64,000 bases of DNA from the NCBI GenBank assembly GCA_003278225.1, contig QCGC01000002.1, positions 120,738-184,737 of the forward strand. The letters are read 5' to 3'. The position numbers and the translations under genes are program-made. Position 1 is the stretch's first letter. Every line of letters begins with the position of its first letter. Of the stretch, positions 49,681 through 56,604 are shown piece after piece. The stretch comes from Prochlorococcus sp. AG-363-P01. Its GTDB lineage: Bacteria > Cyanobacteriota > Cyanobacteriia > PCC-6307 > Cyanobiaceae. The notes under the pieces are model-generated. The model searched no databases. It saw only the letters and a program-made list of their open reading frames with translations, and was not told where the DNA came from.

Positions 49681-49917
49681 ATGTCCGAAAAAAACAACAC
49701 TGAGAACAACCCTTGTAGCCGCAAGAAAGGAGCAATGCTTGCTTACGGGGTGATCCAATTGAGTACAAGCGTTGTTTCTGCACTATCCCTTGCAGCAATA
49801 GCATTAGGTTTTTGCTCCATGAAGCAAGAAGCCAAGGTCTTCGCCGAATGCGTTGAAGAAATTAGAGAAGGTGGCAAAAGTGCCGCTAATGCAGTTCGTT
49901 TCTGCAATGGCGGTTAA
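49681..49917 (+). CDS. small single-pass membrane protein with four cysteines (78 aa), unknown function
   Basis: I do not recognise the family. The product has a hydrophilic Asn/Glu/Lys-rich N-terminus (1-17), one hydrophobic segment (about 18-45, AYGVIQLSTSVVSALSLAAIA), and a short amphipathic C-terminus. Cysteines lie at 12, 45, 57 and 75, one before and three after the helix. The ATG start is followed by codon use like its neighbours. Two strong hairpins follow the stop, and long gene-free stretches flank it, so it looks like an independent transcript. A membrane-bound metal or redox accessory role is possible but not shown. Confidence 0.6.
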   Translation: MSEKNNTENNPCSRKKGAMLAYGVIQLSTSVVSALSLAAIALGFCSMKQEAKVFAECVEEIREGGKSAANAVRFCNGG

Positions 49918-49972
49918 TTTGAGCAATTTTGCTTAATGACTATTAGGTCACGGCGTTCCTAGAACAAAAAAT

Positions 49973-50005
49973 GTCAGGGCTCTACTCATAAAAATTTGTC
50001 CTGAC
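49973..50005 (+). other. hairpin downstream of the small membrane protein gene
   Basis: GTCAGG at 49973 pairs with CCTGAC at 50000, with a loop of about 21 bases. It lies 55 bases after the stop codon and just before a stronger hairpin. It could be a 3'-end stabiliser. Confidence 0.35.
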
Positions 50006-50013
50006 CCATAGAG

Positions 50014-50055
50014 AAAGGCACCTTATGTCCCCCCCATTAAAAAGGTGCCTTTCTT
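50014..50055 (+). terminator. Rho-independent-like terminator after the small membrane protein gene
   Basis: AAAGGCACCTT pairs with AAGGTGCCTTT across a loop containing a run of seven C; the 3' side runs into TTTCTT. The stem is 11 bp and perfect. The T tract is short, so it may act more as an mRNA end than a fully efficient terminator. Confidence 0.7.
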
Positions 50056-50264
50056 AATGCAAAAAACTTCCAATCACTCCTTATAGGAACAAGGAGACTA
50101 GGCAAAAGGACTAAGCCGAAAAGTACTTAAACTGACCGATAACCTCGTCCACCTAGAGAGTGATATTAAAAAAACCACTTTTTAAACTAAGAAGAACTAA
50201 CTAAAAAATCAGGTATTCAAAAGCCTGGGAATAAATTGCTTATTCCCTGAATTAGTCATAACAA

Positions 50265-50292
50265 AAAAGAAGACCCTTGAATTATTCAAAGG
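50265..50292 (-). terminator. probable terminator of tRNA-Asn
   Basis: On the minus strand CCTTTGAATAATTCAAGG forms a short stem with one bulged A, followed by CTTCTTTTTTG. It lies 20 bases after the tRNA 3' end. The stem is modest, so confidence is moderate. Confidence 0.45.
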
Positions 50293-50311
50293 CCTTATGG
50301 TGTTTCAAAAA

Positions 50312-50383
50312 CTCCCCGGGCGGGATTCGAACCTGCGACCAATCGATTAACAGTCGACCGCTCTACCGCTGAGCTACCGAGGA
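50312..50383 (-). tRNA. tRNA-Asn (GUU)
   Basis: The minus strand reads as a full cloverleaf: acceptor arm TCCTCGG paired with CCGGGGA (one G-T pair), D-arm with AGCTCAGCGGTAGAGC, anticodon loop CTGTTAA with GTT anticodon (Asn), and T-arm GGTTCGAATCC. Discriminator base G follows. No CCA is encoded, which is usual in cyanobacteria and fits with the tRNA nucleotidyltransferase at 35-36 kb. Length 72 nt. It lies about 20 bases after the ABC ATPase gene on the same strand. Confidence 0.95.
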
Positions 50384-50405
50384 TTGAACCGGTTGAACCT
50401 AGCCC

Positions 50406-51131
50406 TCACACCCTCCGACCTGCAAGTGCTCTTAAACCTTGCATTAGTAAATCACCAGAAAGCCATGGACCAACTTTGCCATTCTCCATCCTGGCAGCAC
50501 CATCACAATATTTAAGTTCCTCAAGTCTATGAGTAATCCAGAGTGCCGTTACTAGGCGTTTCGGATCCTTACAAAGCCTTTGCACAATTTGTAAAACAGA
50601 CTTTTGACTAAGAGGGTCCAGTAAAGCTGTGGGCTCATCCAATAAAAGTAAGTTGGCATCGCTCACCAAAGCCCCTGCTAAGGCCAAACGTTGTTTCTGC
50701 CCGCCACTTAGTGTATGAATTTGCCTGGTTTCAATACCTTGTAGATCAACCTGCTGAAGAACTTTCTTAATACGTTTCTCTCGCTCATTAAAAGACAGTC
50801 CGCTTGGCAGGCTCAAAGACAAATCACTTCTGCAAGTGGGCAAAAGTAGTTGATGATCAGGGTTTTGAAATACGAGTGAAGGCTTCAATCTGCAATGAAT
50901 TTTGCCACTGTCAGGCTGCAGCATCTTATTAATCAAGCGAAATAAGGTACTTTTGCCACTGCCATTGGATCCAACTATCATCCAAAGGCCTGGACCAGGT
51001 ATAAAAAAACTACAGTGATCGAGAGCCTTTTCACCAGAAGGCCATGTAAAACAGACTTTTTCTAAAATCAGGGCAGAAAATTCTTCCTTATCAAAATCAA
51101 CAAACTTTGAGTCTTGGTTTGAGCCTTGCAT
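50406..51131 (-). CDS. ECF/CbiO-type ABC transporter ATP-binding protein
   Basis: A 241-residue ABC ATPase. Walker A GSNGSGKST near residue 53, Q-loop VFQNPDHQLLLP, signature LSGGQKQRLALA near 142, Walker B LLLLDEPTALLD near 162 and the H-loop WITHRLEE near 197 are all intact. The Q-loop phrase FQNPDHQ is typical of energy-coupling-factor (vitamin or cobalt uptake) ATPases and their plastid relatives. No permease or S-component lies nearby, so the substrate is unknown. It begins 3 bases after the UPF0367 gene stop, suggesting cotranscription. Confidence 0.85.
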   Translation of the reverse strand: MQGSNQDSKFVDFDKEEFSALILEKVCFTWPSGEKALDHCSFFIPGPGLWMIVGSNGSGKSTLFRLINKMLQPDSGKIHCRLKPSLVFQNPDHQLLLPTCRSDLSLSLPSGLSFNEREKRIKKVLQQVDLQGIETRQIHTLSGGQKQRLALAGALVSDANLLLLDEPTALLDPLSQKSVLQIVQRLCKDPKRLVTALWITHRLEELKYCDGAARMENGKVGPWLSGDLLMQGLRALAGRRV

Positions 51132-51134
51132 AAA

Positions 51135-51398
51135 TCAGGCTTCAAAGGAAAATCCAGGACGTTTTGCTCCGCCTGTTGCAGCTGTTTTCTCATAAATCTG
51201 GACAGCCAAAATCTCTTCGACCAAAACTGTCATTTTTTTATCTTCTACTTTTTCACAAGTCAGTTCTAGAAGTCTTGGCTGGCCTCGCTCCATGCACTGA
51301 CGTACTTTGTTGTAAAGAGCATTGGCATCGGCAACCTCTTTGCGCTCTACCGACAAAGGCAACGGGCTGAACTTCAAGGCAAGCTCAATTATGTACAC
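51135..51398 (-). CDS. UPF0367 family protein
   Basis: An 87-residue cyanobacterial protein of the UPF0367 family, unknown function. The N-terminal [28 protein letters not shown] is the family core, followed by [29 protein letters not shown] and a short Gly/Ala tail. It sits directly upstream of the ABC ATPase with 3 bases between. Soluble and small, with no obvious catalytic residues. Confidence 0.87.
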   Translation of the reverse strand: MYIIELALKFSPLPLSVERKEVADANALYNKVRQCMERGQPRLLELTCEKVEDKKMTVLVEEILAVQIYEKTAATGGAKRPGFSFEA

Positions 51399-51613
51399 AA
51401 AAATTTCTTAAAATCAGATCCTAACTAATTGGTTCTAAGAAAGTAGGAGCCATTTCTCTTCTTTTAAAACTCTTTGTGCATACCCCTCAAACTAGTTGAA
51501 TCTCAGCTAATATTTTGATGCTTTGGCAATAGTGATGTGACAAGGTTGGATTAATCATCAAACTTTGTCGAATGCATCATGAGTTGTCTGTATCCAAAAA
51601 GGAGGAGGTGTTC

Positions 51614-51667
51614 ATGATCGAAGGTTGTATGCAAAAGGGTCTACTCATCAAGGAGAATGCCGACTGA
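51614..51667 (+). CDS. candidate 17-residue small ORF with strong Shine-Dalgarno
   Basis: The ORF MIEGCMQKGLLIKENAD is too short for the ORF track. It is preceded by AAAAAGGAGGAGGTG, a near-perfect Shine-Dalgarno 5-6 bases from the ATG, which is rare in this window. A TGCCGA/TCGGCA hairpin spans its stop codon and a strong terminator follows 55 bases later. Either a real micropeptide or a regulatory leader-type RNA is possible. No family is known to me. Confidence 0.4.
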   Translation: MIEGCMQKGLLIKENAD

Positions 51668-51675
51668 TTTCGGCA
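51658..51675 (+). other. hairpin over the small ORF stop codon
   Basis: TGCCGA pairs with TCGGCA across the six-base loop CTGATT, a perfect 6-bp stem that includes the sORF stop. It suggests a folded RNA. The next stem in the same unit is the terminator. Confidence 0.45.
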
Positions 51676-51719
51676 CCTAATTGCTTGATCTAACGGTTCC
51701 GAGACACAGTGGACCCGGC

Positions 51720-51758
51720 AAAAGCCCCAGATCTTATTGAAGATCTGGGGCTTTTGTT
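51720..51758 (+). terminator. strong Rho-independent terminator
   Basis: AAAAGCCCCAGATCTT pairs perfectly with AAGATCTGGGGCTTTT across an ATTG loop, giving a 16-bp stem with a T-rich end (CTTTTGTT). It is one of the two strongest terminators in the window, about 255 bases before the porin start. It must end a transcript that begins upstream on the plus strand, where the only candidate content is the short unit described above; the symmetrical A run could also serve the minus strand. Confidence 0.85.
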
Positions 51759-51980
51759 ATTTAGGGAAATTGCAAACTGACAACAAATAATGCCTATCTA
51801 ACTTCAAAAATATTCTTGGCTGAATTTCTTTGTTCAACATTTAATTAGAATTAAAAATAAAGCTTTCTTCACTCATAATAGACCTGAAAAAACTTTGCTA
51901 ATCTCTCAGTGATACAGTCATTAGAATTTCTGTCACAGCTGATTGTATAAATTGATTCAAAATAGATAAAAATATAGTGT

Positions 51981-51994
51981 GCGCAATTTTGCGC
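51981..51994 (+). promoter_or_regulatory. hairpin in the porin leader
   Basis: GCGCA and TGCGC flank an ATTT loop, followed by TTTCTT and then the GTGAGGA ribosome-binding region before ATG 52014. TATAGT at 51973-51978 is a plausible -10, with TTGATT about 15 bases upstream as a weak -35, so the hairpin could lie at the extreme 5' end of the mRNA and stabilise it. Confidence 0.35.
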
Positions 51995-52013
51995 TTTCTT
52001 ATGTGAGGATTTC

Positions 52014-53219
52014 ATGAAACTATTCCAGCGCCTGCTGGTTGCTCCTGCTGCTTTGGGCCTAATGGTTCCAATGGCTGCAAATGCTTCCGAGCAAATCAAC
52101 GACTTCAATAGCAACGTAGACTCCATCGAGCAAAGCGTTGACTCTCTCGAAGCCGGAGTTTTTTCAAACCAGCAAACCAAGCTTTCTGGTTCTACTGTCT
52201 TCAACGTTGGTGGTGTTGATGGTGGTTCAGGAAGTGACAAGTCCACAGACGATGAAGCAGTTGTTTTCAACTACGACACAATCATCAATCTGGACAGCAG
52301 CTTCTCAGGAAGTGACCTTCTGAGAACCACACTCCGCGCATCTAACTTCAGTGCAGATGCTCCTTTCGGAAACAACGTTGCTGCTCAAGAAAGAGGATTC
52401 ACTGGTTCAGGGGATAATGTTGTTGTCGACAGAGCTTTCTATCAGTTCCCAATAGGCGAAGATTTCACCGCAACATTCGGTGCAAAGGTTCGTCAGGACG
52501 ACATCCTTGGTGTATGGCCTTCTGATTACCCAAGTGACAGCATCCTTGATGTATTGACATATGCTGGCGCAAATAAAGCCTACCCTCTTACCGTAGGCGC
52601 TGGCGTTGGCATTAGCTACCTGTCAGACAGCGGACGCTGGTCTGCAACTGCATTGGCTATTTCTGAAGAGGGTGACCAAGTTGATGAAGGTATTTGGAAA
52701 GAGAATGCCGATGACGTTTTAACTACACAAGTCGCTTACCTCGGTGACCGTTGGAGAATTGCTCTTGCTAACACTGTTGCTGACGATGGCCAAAACTGGG
52801 GCGAAGGAAGTTCTAATGATCAGTACAACGCCTGGGGCTTAAGTGGTGTTTATCAAATCGATGCAGGTCGTAGACCTACCGATGACATCACCCTGATCCC
52901 ATCTTCCATCAGTGGTGGTATTGGCTGGTCAAACGTTATCGATGAAGATGACAGCCGCGACATCGAAGATTCACGTACCTACTCATTAGGTGTGGTTTGG
53001 ACCGATGCTTTCAGTGAAGGTAATGATTTCGGTATTGCCTGGGGCACTGCTGAAGATCAAATCAACGATGGTGGCTATGACGACCCACATGCATGGGAGA
53101 TCTACTATGCAATGGGTATTAATGACAACATCACCGTAACTCCTGCGTTCTTCCAAGTTCAGAAGGATAGTGAAGACGATCTAAATGGTGTAGTTGTAAA
53201 AACAACCTTCACCTTCTGA
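52014..53219 (+). CDS. som: Som-type outer-membrane porin lacking an SLH domain
   Basis: An outer-membrane beta-barrel protein. Residues 1-24 are a signal peptide (LLVAPAALGLMVPMAANA). A short coiled segment (NDFNSNVDSIEQSVDSLEAG) follows, then alternating beta-strand sequence rich in Gly, Asp and Ser to the C-terminal Phe (VVKTTFTF), as expected for BAM targeting. The family matches cyanobacterial Som/iron-uptake-type porins, but the usual SLH domain that binds peptidoglycan is absent. Length 401 residues. Codon use is clearly more GC-rich and biased than neighbours, as in highly expressed genes. Two hairpins follow it. Confidence 0.85.
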   Translation: MKLFQRLLVAPAALGLMVPMAANASEQINDFNSNVDSIEQSVDSLEAGVFSNQQTKLSGSTVFNVGGVDGGSGSDKSTDDEAVVFNYDTIINLDSSFSGSDLLRTTLRASNFSADAPFGNNVAAQERGFTGSGDNVVVDRAFYQFPIGEDFTATFGAKVRQDDILGVWPSDYPSDSILDVLTYAGANKAYPLTVGAGVGISYLSDSGRWSATALAISEEGDQVDEGIWKENADDVLTTQVAYLGDRWRIALANTVADDGQNWGEGSSNDQYNAWGLSGVYQIDAGRRPTDDITLIPSSISGGIGWSNVIDEDDSRDIEDSRTYSLGVVWTDAFSEGNDFGIAWGTAEDQINDGGYDDPHAWEIYYAMGINDNITVTPAFFQVQKDSEDDLNGVVVKTTFTF

Positions 53220-53234
53220 TCAAAATCTTGATCC

Positions 53235-53251
53235 GTTCAGATTCTCTGAAC
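53235..53251 (+). other. short hairpin after the porin stop
   Basis: GTTCAGA pairs with TCTGAAC over a TTC loop, 7 bp and perfect, starting 16 bases after the porin stop and just before the main terminator. It could protect the mRNA 3' end. Confidence 0.45.
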
Positions 53252-53255
53252 AGGG

Positions 53256-53286
53256 AAACACCCACCAATATGGTGGGTGTTTTTTT
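53256..53286 (+). terminator. strong Rho-independent terminator of the porin gene
   Basis: AAACACCCACCA pairs perfectly with TGGTGGGTGTTT over an ATA loop, a 12-bp stem running into TTTTTT. It ends the porin transcript. With the preceding small hairpin it forms a tandem 3' structure. Confidence 0.92.
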
Positions 53287-53443
53287 ATGAATAATCCCTA
53301 AATGCCCTAATTCTTTGAAAATAAATAGAAATCATTCGAATCTTTCTAAATTTGCAAGCTTCTAGTAGAAAAATGAGATTAAGCATGTCTTGCAAAGCTA
53401 AATCATTGATTTGTCTATCAGTCCTACTTTTGTTTGGATAGTT

Positions 53444-53477
53444 CTATGGTCATATATCTGCCATAGTCCATGACCAT
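53444..53477 (+). promoter_or_regulatory. competing hairpins over the cysK start codon
   Basis: Two inverted repeats overlap. CTATGG (53444-53449) pairs with CCATAG (53461-53466). ATGGTCAT (53446-53453) pairs with ATGACCAT (53470-53477), which contains the cysK ATG. They share bases 53446-53449, so only one can form at a time, and the second would hide the start codon. No Shine-Dalgarno is seen before the ATG. This looks like a possible translation switch. Confidence 0.35.
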
Positions 53478-54438
53478 TGCTTCTGATATAACAACTCTGG
53501 TTGGCAAGACCCCTTTGGTGCGGCTTAATCGTTTACCTCAGTCGTTTGGTTGTCATGCGGAATTATTAGCCAAACTAGAAAGTTTTAATCCAACAGCCTC
53601 AGTGAAAGATCGTATAGCTAGATCAATGATCGCATCAGCAGAAGCTGAAGGCACCATTTCCCCAGGGCTGACTGTATTAGTGGAACCTACTAGCGGCAAC
53701 ACAGGCATTGCTCTTGCCATGGTTGCTGCAGCAAAAGGGTATCGCCTAATCCTGACGATGCCAGACACAATGAGTCAAGAAAGACGTTCTATTCTCCGTG
53801 CATATGGAGCGGAGCTACAGCTCACTCCAGGCAAAGAAGGAATACAAGGAGCAATCGACTTGGCCAAAGAATTAGTTGAATCAACACCTAATGCTTATCT
53901 ATTACAACAGTTCGACAATCCTTCAAACCCAGAGATTCATGAAATAACGACTGCAGAAGAAATCTGGCATGACTGTGAAGAAAAAGTCGATGGGTTAATT
54001 GCTGGAGTTGGAACTGGTGGAACTATTACTGGCTGCGCAAGGTTGCTAAAAAAAAGAAATCCAAACCTCACTGTAATTGCAGTAGAACCTGCCGCTAGTC
54101 CAGTACTTACAGGTGGTTTACCTGGACCACATCAAATTCAGGGAATAGGAGCTGGATTTATTCCAGGGGTTCTTGATCAAACATTAATAGATGAAATTCT
54201 GCCAATCAGTGACCATGAAGCAATGGAAATGGGTAGAAGACTTGCAAAAGAAGAAGGCCTTTTGAGTGGTGTTAGTAGCGGCGCAGCCATTGCAGCAGCT
54301 ATCAAAATTGGAATGCGTAAAGAAATGAAGAAAAAACGCCTGGTTGTTATTCTGCCAAGCTTTGGTGAACGTTATCTATCTACACCTATGTTCAGTGGTT
54401 TCGCCTCACTACCGGTCGACAAAGATGGCCTCCTTTGA
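53470..54438 (+). CDS. cysK: cysteine synthase (CysK, O-acetylserine sulfhydrylase)
   Basis: PLP enzyme that makes cysteine from O-acetylserine and sulfide. The PLP lysine is in [14 protein letters not shown] near residue 42, the substrate loop [15 protein letters not shown] near 70, and the phosphate-binding [15 protein letters not shown] near 176. Length 322 residues is normal. The ATG lies inside the inverted repeat described separately. A DnaJ-domain gene follows 24 bases later on the same strand. Confidence 0.96.
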   Translation: MTIASDITTLVGKTPLVRLNRLPQSFGCHAELLAKLESFNPTASVKDRIARSMIASAEAEGTISPGLTVLVEPTSGNTGIALAMVAAAKGYRLILTMPDTMSQERRSILRAYGAELQLTPGKEGIQGAIDLAKELVESTPNAYLLQQFDNPSNPEIHEITTAEEIWHDCEEKVDGLIAGVGTGGTITGCARLLKKRNPNLTVIAVEPAASPVLTGGLPGPHQIQGIGAGFIPGVLDQTLIDEILPISDHEAMEMGRRLAKEEGLLSGVSSGAAIAAAIKIGMRKEMKKKRLVVILPSFGERYLSTPMFSGFASLPVDKDGLL

Positions 54439-54462
54439 AATATCTCTGACAAAATTTCTTAG

Positions 54463-55161
54463 ATGAGACTAGACCCTTACGCAATTCTCGGAGTGAACTC
54501 AAAAGCTAGCTCTGAACAAATCAAGGCAGCGTATCGAGAATTAGTGAAGAAACACCATCCTGACGCTGGAGGTGATAAGCAAAAAATCCTCTCACTAAAT
54601 GCAGCCTGGGAAGTTTTAGGTGATAAAGAACATCGACTTGCCTATGACAGAGAGTACCAATCTCAGAATGCTCTTGGAAAGGAGGCTCAAGAACGTGAAA
54701 TTCGCAATGCCCGTGCTAGTTCAGCTGCACAAAAGGCCCAAGGTCAATCTGCAGCAGCTGAAGAAGCACTAATAAGGTGGCTAGAAGAGGTTTATACCCC
54801 TATCGACAAATTGCTTGGCCAAGTCATTAATCCATTTCCTGCACAACTGCAAGATCTCTCAGCCGATCCATATGATGACGCTCTAATGCAAGCGTTCTGC
54901 CACTACTTAAGTCAAAGTCAAAAAAAACTTGAGAAAGTAAACAAAATCTATCAATCGCTACCAACTCCAAAATCGATCCAAGATTTTGGTCTAAGTCTGT
55001 ATCACTGTTTTTCTCAAGTTCAAGATGCATTTAATGAAATTGAGCGCTATACAACAGGTTATGTGGATAATTATCTACATGATGGAAATGAAATGTTGTT
55101 AGAAGCAAAGCAAATGCGTTCACATCTAAAAAAAGAACGTCTTCGTTTAAAATATTCTTAA
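54463..55161 (+). CDS. J-domain (DnaJ-type) co-chaperone protein
   Basis: A 232-residue protein with an N-terminal J domain (about 3-65: DPYAILGVNSKASSEQIKAAY, then HPD in KKHHPDAGG), which would stimulate a DnaK ATPase. There is no Gly/Phe region and no zinc finger, so it is not a canonical DnaJ. The rest is helical and charged (QSQKKLEKVNKIYQSL), like cyanobacterial type III J proteins. It follows cysK by 24 bases. The client is unknown. Confidence 0.88.
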   Translation: MRLDPYAILGVNSKASSEQIKAAYRELVKKHHPDAGGDKQKILSLNAAWEVLGDKEHRLAYDREYQSQNALGKEAQEREIRNARASSAAQKAQGQSAAAEEALIRWLEEVYTPIDKLLGQVINPFPAQLQDLSADPYDDALMQAFCHYLSQSQKKLEKVNKIYQSLPTPKSIQDFGLSLYHCFSQVQDAFNEIERYTTGYVDNYLHDGNEMLLEAKQMRSHLKKERLRLKYS

Positions 55162-55193
55162 AAGATAAATGTAAACAATCTTTCAATATCAAA

Positions 55194-55439
55194 TCAAGAC
55201 CAGGCTTCTAATTGATCAATTCTCAACCATATATCTGGAACAGGCATTCTCCAACGTATTTGTCCGTAGGCTCCTTTAACAACTAATACCTCCCCAGGAC
55301 CTTTAAAAATATAATCAGGCAAAACTTGATCACTTGCCTTTGATTCCAGACTATTTTGATATGCCTGACGATTAACTTTCACTAAAGCTCCTTTTCTAAA
55401 GCTTGTCGCAGGTTTTGGGGCATCTGTTTTTTCTGTCAT
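55194..55439 (-). CDS. ndhO: NAD(P)H-quinone oxidoreductase subunit O (NdhO)
   Basis: A small soluble NDH-1 subunit found only in oxygenic phototrophs, in the peripheral arm and reported to restrain complex activity. The 81-residue sequence carries the family pattern: FRKGALVKVNRQAYQNSLE, then ASDQVLPDYIFKGPGEVLVV, then PDIWLRIDQLE. It converges with the J-domain gene. The 208 bases upstream to the next gene hold no ORF. Confidence 0.88.
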   Translation of the reverse strand: MTEKTDAPKPATSFRKGALVKVNRQAYQNSLESKASDQVLPDYIFKGPGEVLVVKGAYGQIRWRMPVPDIWLRIDQLEAWS

Positions 55440-55647
55440 TAGTCTTTTCCTTGTACCCTAAAGCTATATGAATGGACTAAACCACGGCATGGAATTTGAA
55501 AATTATTATTCTTCTAATTTGTCTAAGTGCAATCCACTCCCCAGGTTGCTGAATCTGATGCAATCATCAGAGTATTTTTTTTCTATTAAGAGAGAGCTGA
55601 ATTAAAAAAATTGACCTTAGTCTCCACTTCAATACATCTTTTGATCA

Positions 55648-56589
55648 ATGCGCCTACTCCTGATTGGCTGTACAGGTTTTGTAGGTCGTGAATTAGTACC
55701 TCAACTTTTAAAAAAAGGTCATCATTTAACAATAGTCAGTCGAAAAAATATTCAGCAATTGTCTAATATTCTTCCAGACGATTGCTTAGCAAACCTGATA
55801 GAACTCAATCCTGCCAATTTGCAAAATTGGAAAAAAGAACAACTTTTAATTCCCCTTTCTAAAGCAGATGGTGTCATCAATCTTGCAGGAGAACCTATTG
55901 CAGAAAGGCGTTGGACATCAAAGCATCGCGAAAAGCTTCAGACAAGTCGGCTGAATACAACCCAAGGATTGGTAAATGCAATGAGTGGTCTCAAAAGACC
56001 ACCCAAAGTTTTAATCAATGGATCAGCTATTGGTTTTTATGGAACAAGCCTAAAAGACAAATTCAACGAGGACAGTAGAGCTGGAGAAGACTTCTTAGCA
56101 AGACTTTGCCAGCAATGGGAAGCTACTGCCCTCCAAAAACCAAGATCAACAAGGCTAATAATTTTTCGCATTGGAATTGTACTTGGGCCAAATGGCGGAG
56201 CTCTAGGAAAAATGGTCCCTATTTTTAAAACTGGGTTGGGAGGGCCAATAGGAGATGGAAATCAATGGATGAGTTGGATCCATCGCAGCGATCTATGTCA
56301 AATGATCGAACAAGCTCTAACTAATAAATCCTGGTCAGGTGTAATTAACGCTGTTGCTCCACAACCAAGCTCTATGAAGGATTTTGCAACCGATCTGGGC
56401 AAGTCCCTTGGCAAAAGAAGCCTTTTTCAAGTACCAGCAGCAATTTTAAAATTACTCCTTGGTGATGGTGCTCGTGTAGTAATAGAAGGACAGCAAGTCG
56501 AATCTATAAAATTACATAGACTCGGGTTTGAATTTAACCATTCCAATCTTAAGGAAGCATTCGCTAATATTAACCATCAAACAAATTGA
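55648..56589 (+). CDS. SDR-type epimerase family protein (YfcH/TIGR01777-like)
   Basis: An atypical NAD(P)-binding short-chain dehydrogenase. The N-terminal GCTGFVGRELVPQLLKKGHH is the Rossmann glycine motif; INLAGEPIAERRWTSKHREKL near residue 75 and the C-terminal DUF1731-like tail (VIEGQQVESIKLHRLGFEF) are typical of this family. Related plant and cyanobacterial proteins have been linked to cell division (SulA-like) or plastid division (GC1). The substrate is not known. Length 313 residues is normal. Convergent with the LpxB-related gene. Confidence 0.9.
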   Translation: MRLLLIGCTGFVGRELVPQLLKKGHHLTIVSRKNIQQLSNILPDDCLANLIELNPANLQNWKKEQLLIPLSKADGVINLAGEPIAERRWTSKHREKLQTSRLNTTQGLVNAMSGLKRPPKVLINGSAIGFYGTSLKDKFNEDSRAGEDFLARLCQQWEATALQKPRSTRLIIFRIGIVLGPNGGALGKMVPIFKTGLGGPIGDGNQWMSWIHRSDLCQMIEQALTNKSWSGVINAVAPQPSSMKDFATDLGKSLGKRSLFQVPAAILKLLLGDGARVVIEGQQVESIKLHRLGFEFNHSNLKEAFANINHQTN

Positions 56590-56604
56590 CTCTAAAAGTT
56601 AAGC

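Larger units (their letters stand above)
49918..50311 (+). other. gene-free stretch with several hairpins
   Basis: No protein gene is supported in these 394 bases. They hold a GTCAGG/CCTGAC hairpin, a stronger hairpin with a T-rich tail, an 8-bp hairpin at 50227-50247, and a probable tRNA terminator on the minus strand at 50265-50292. The structured 3' trailer of the small membrane protein gene occupies the first 140 bases. Confidence 0.5.
51399..52013 (+). other. 615-base stretch between UPF0367 gene and porin
   Basis: No ORF track gene is real here on the plus strand before the porin; the minus-strand ORF at 51869-52270 is a shadow of the porin. The stretch contains a short transcription unit with its own sORF and strong terminator (about 51540-51758), and then the porin leader with a GCGCA/TGCGC hairpin. 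The first 130 bases contain the upstream region of the UPF0367 gene. Confidence 0.5.

Noticed and set aside
51541-51760. Glutamine riboswitch (glnA or downstream-peptide type) before the porin
   Set aside because: The short peptide ORF invited the idea, but I could not find the conserved core of those aptamers in the stretch.
51869-52270. Minus-strand ORF of 133 aa over the porin 5' end
   Set aside because: The Ser/Pro/Thr-rich translation is the complement of the porin's biased codons, and the porin is well supported.
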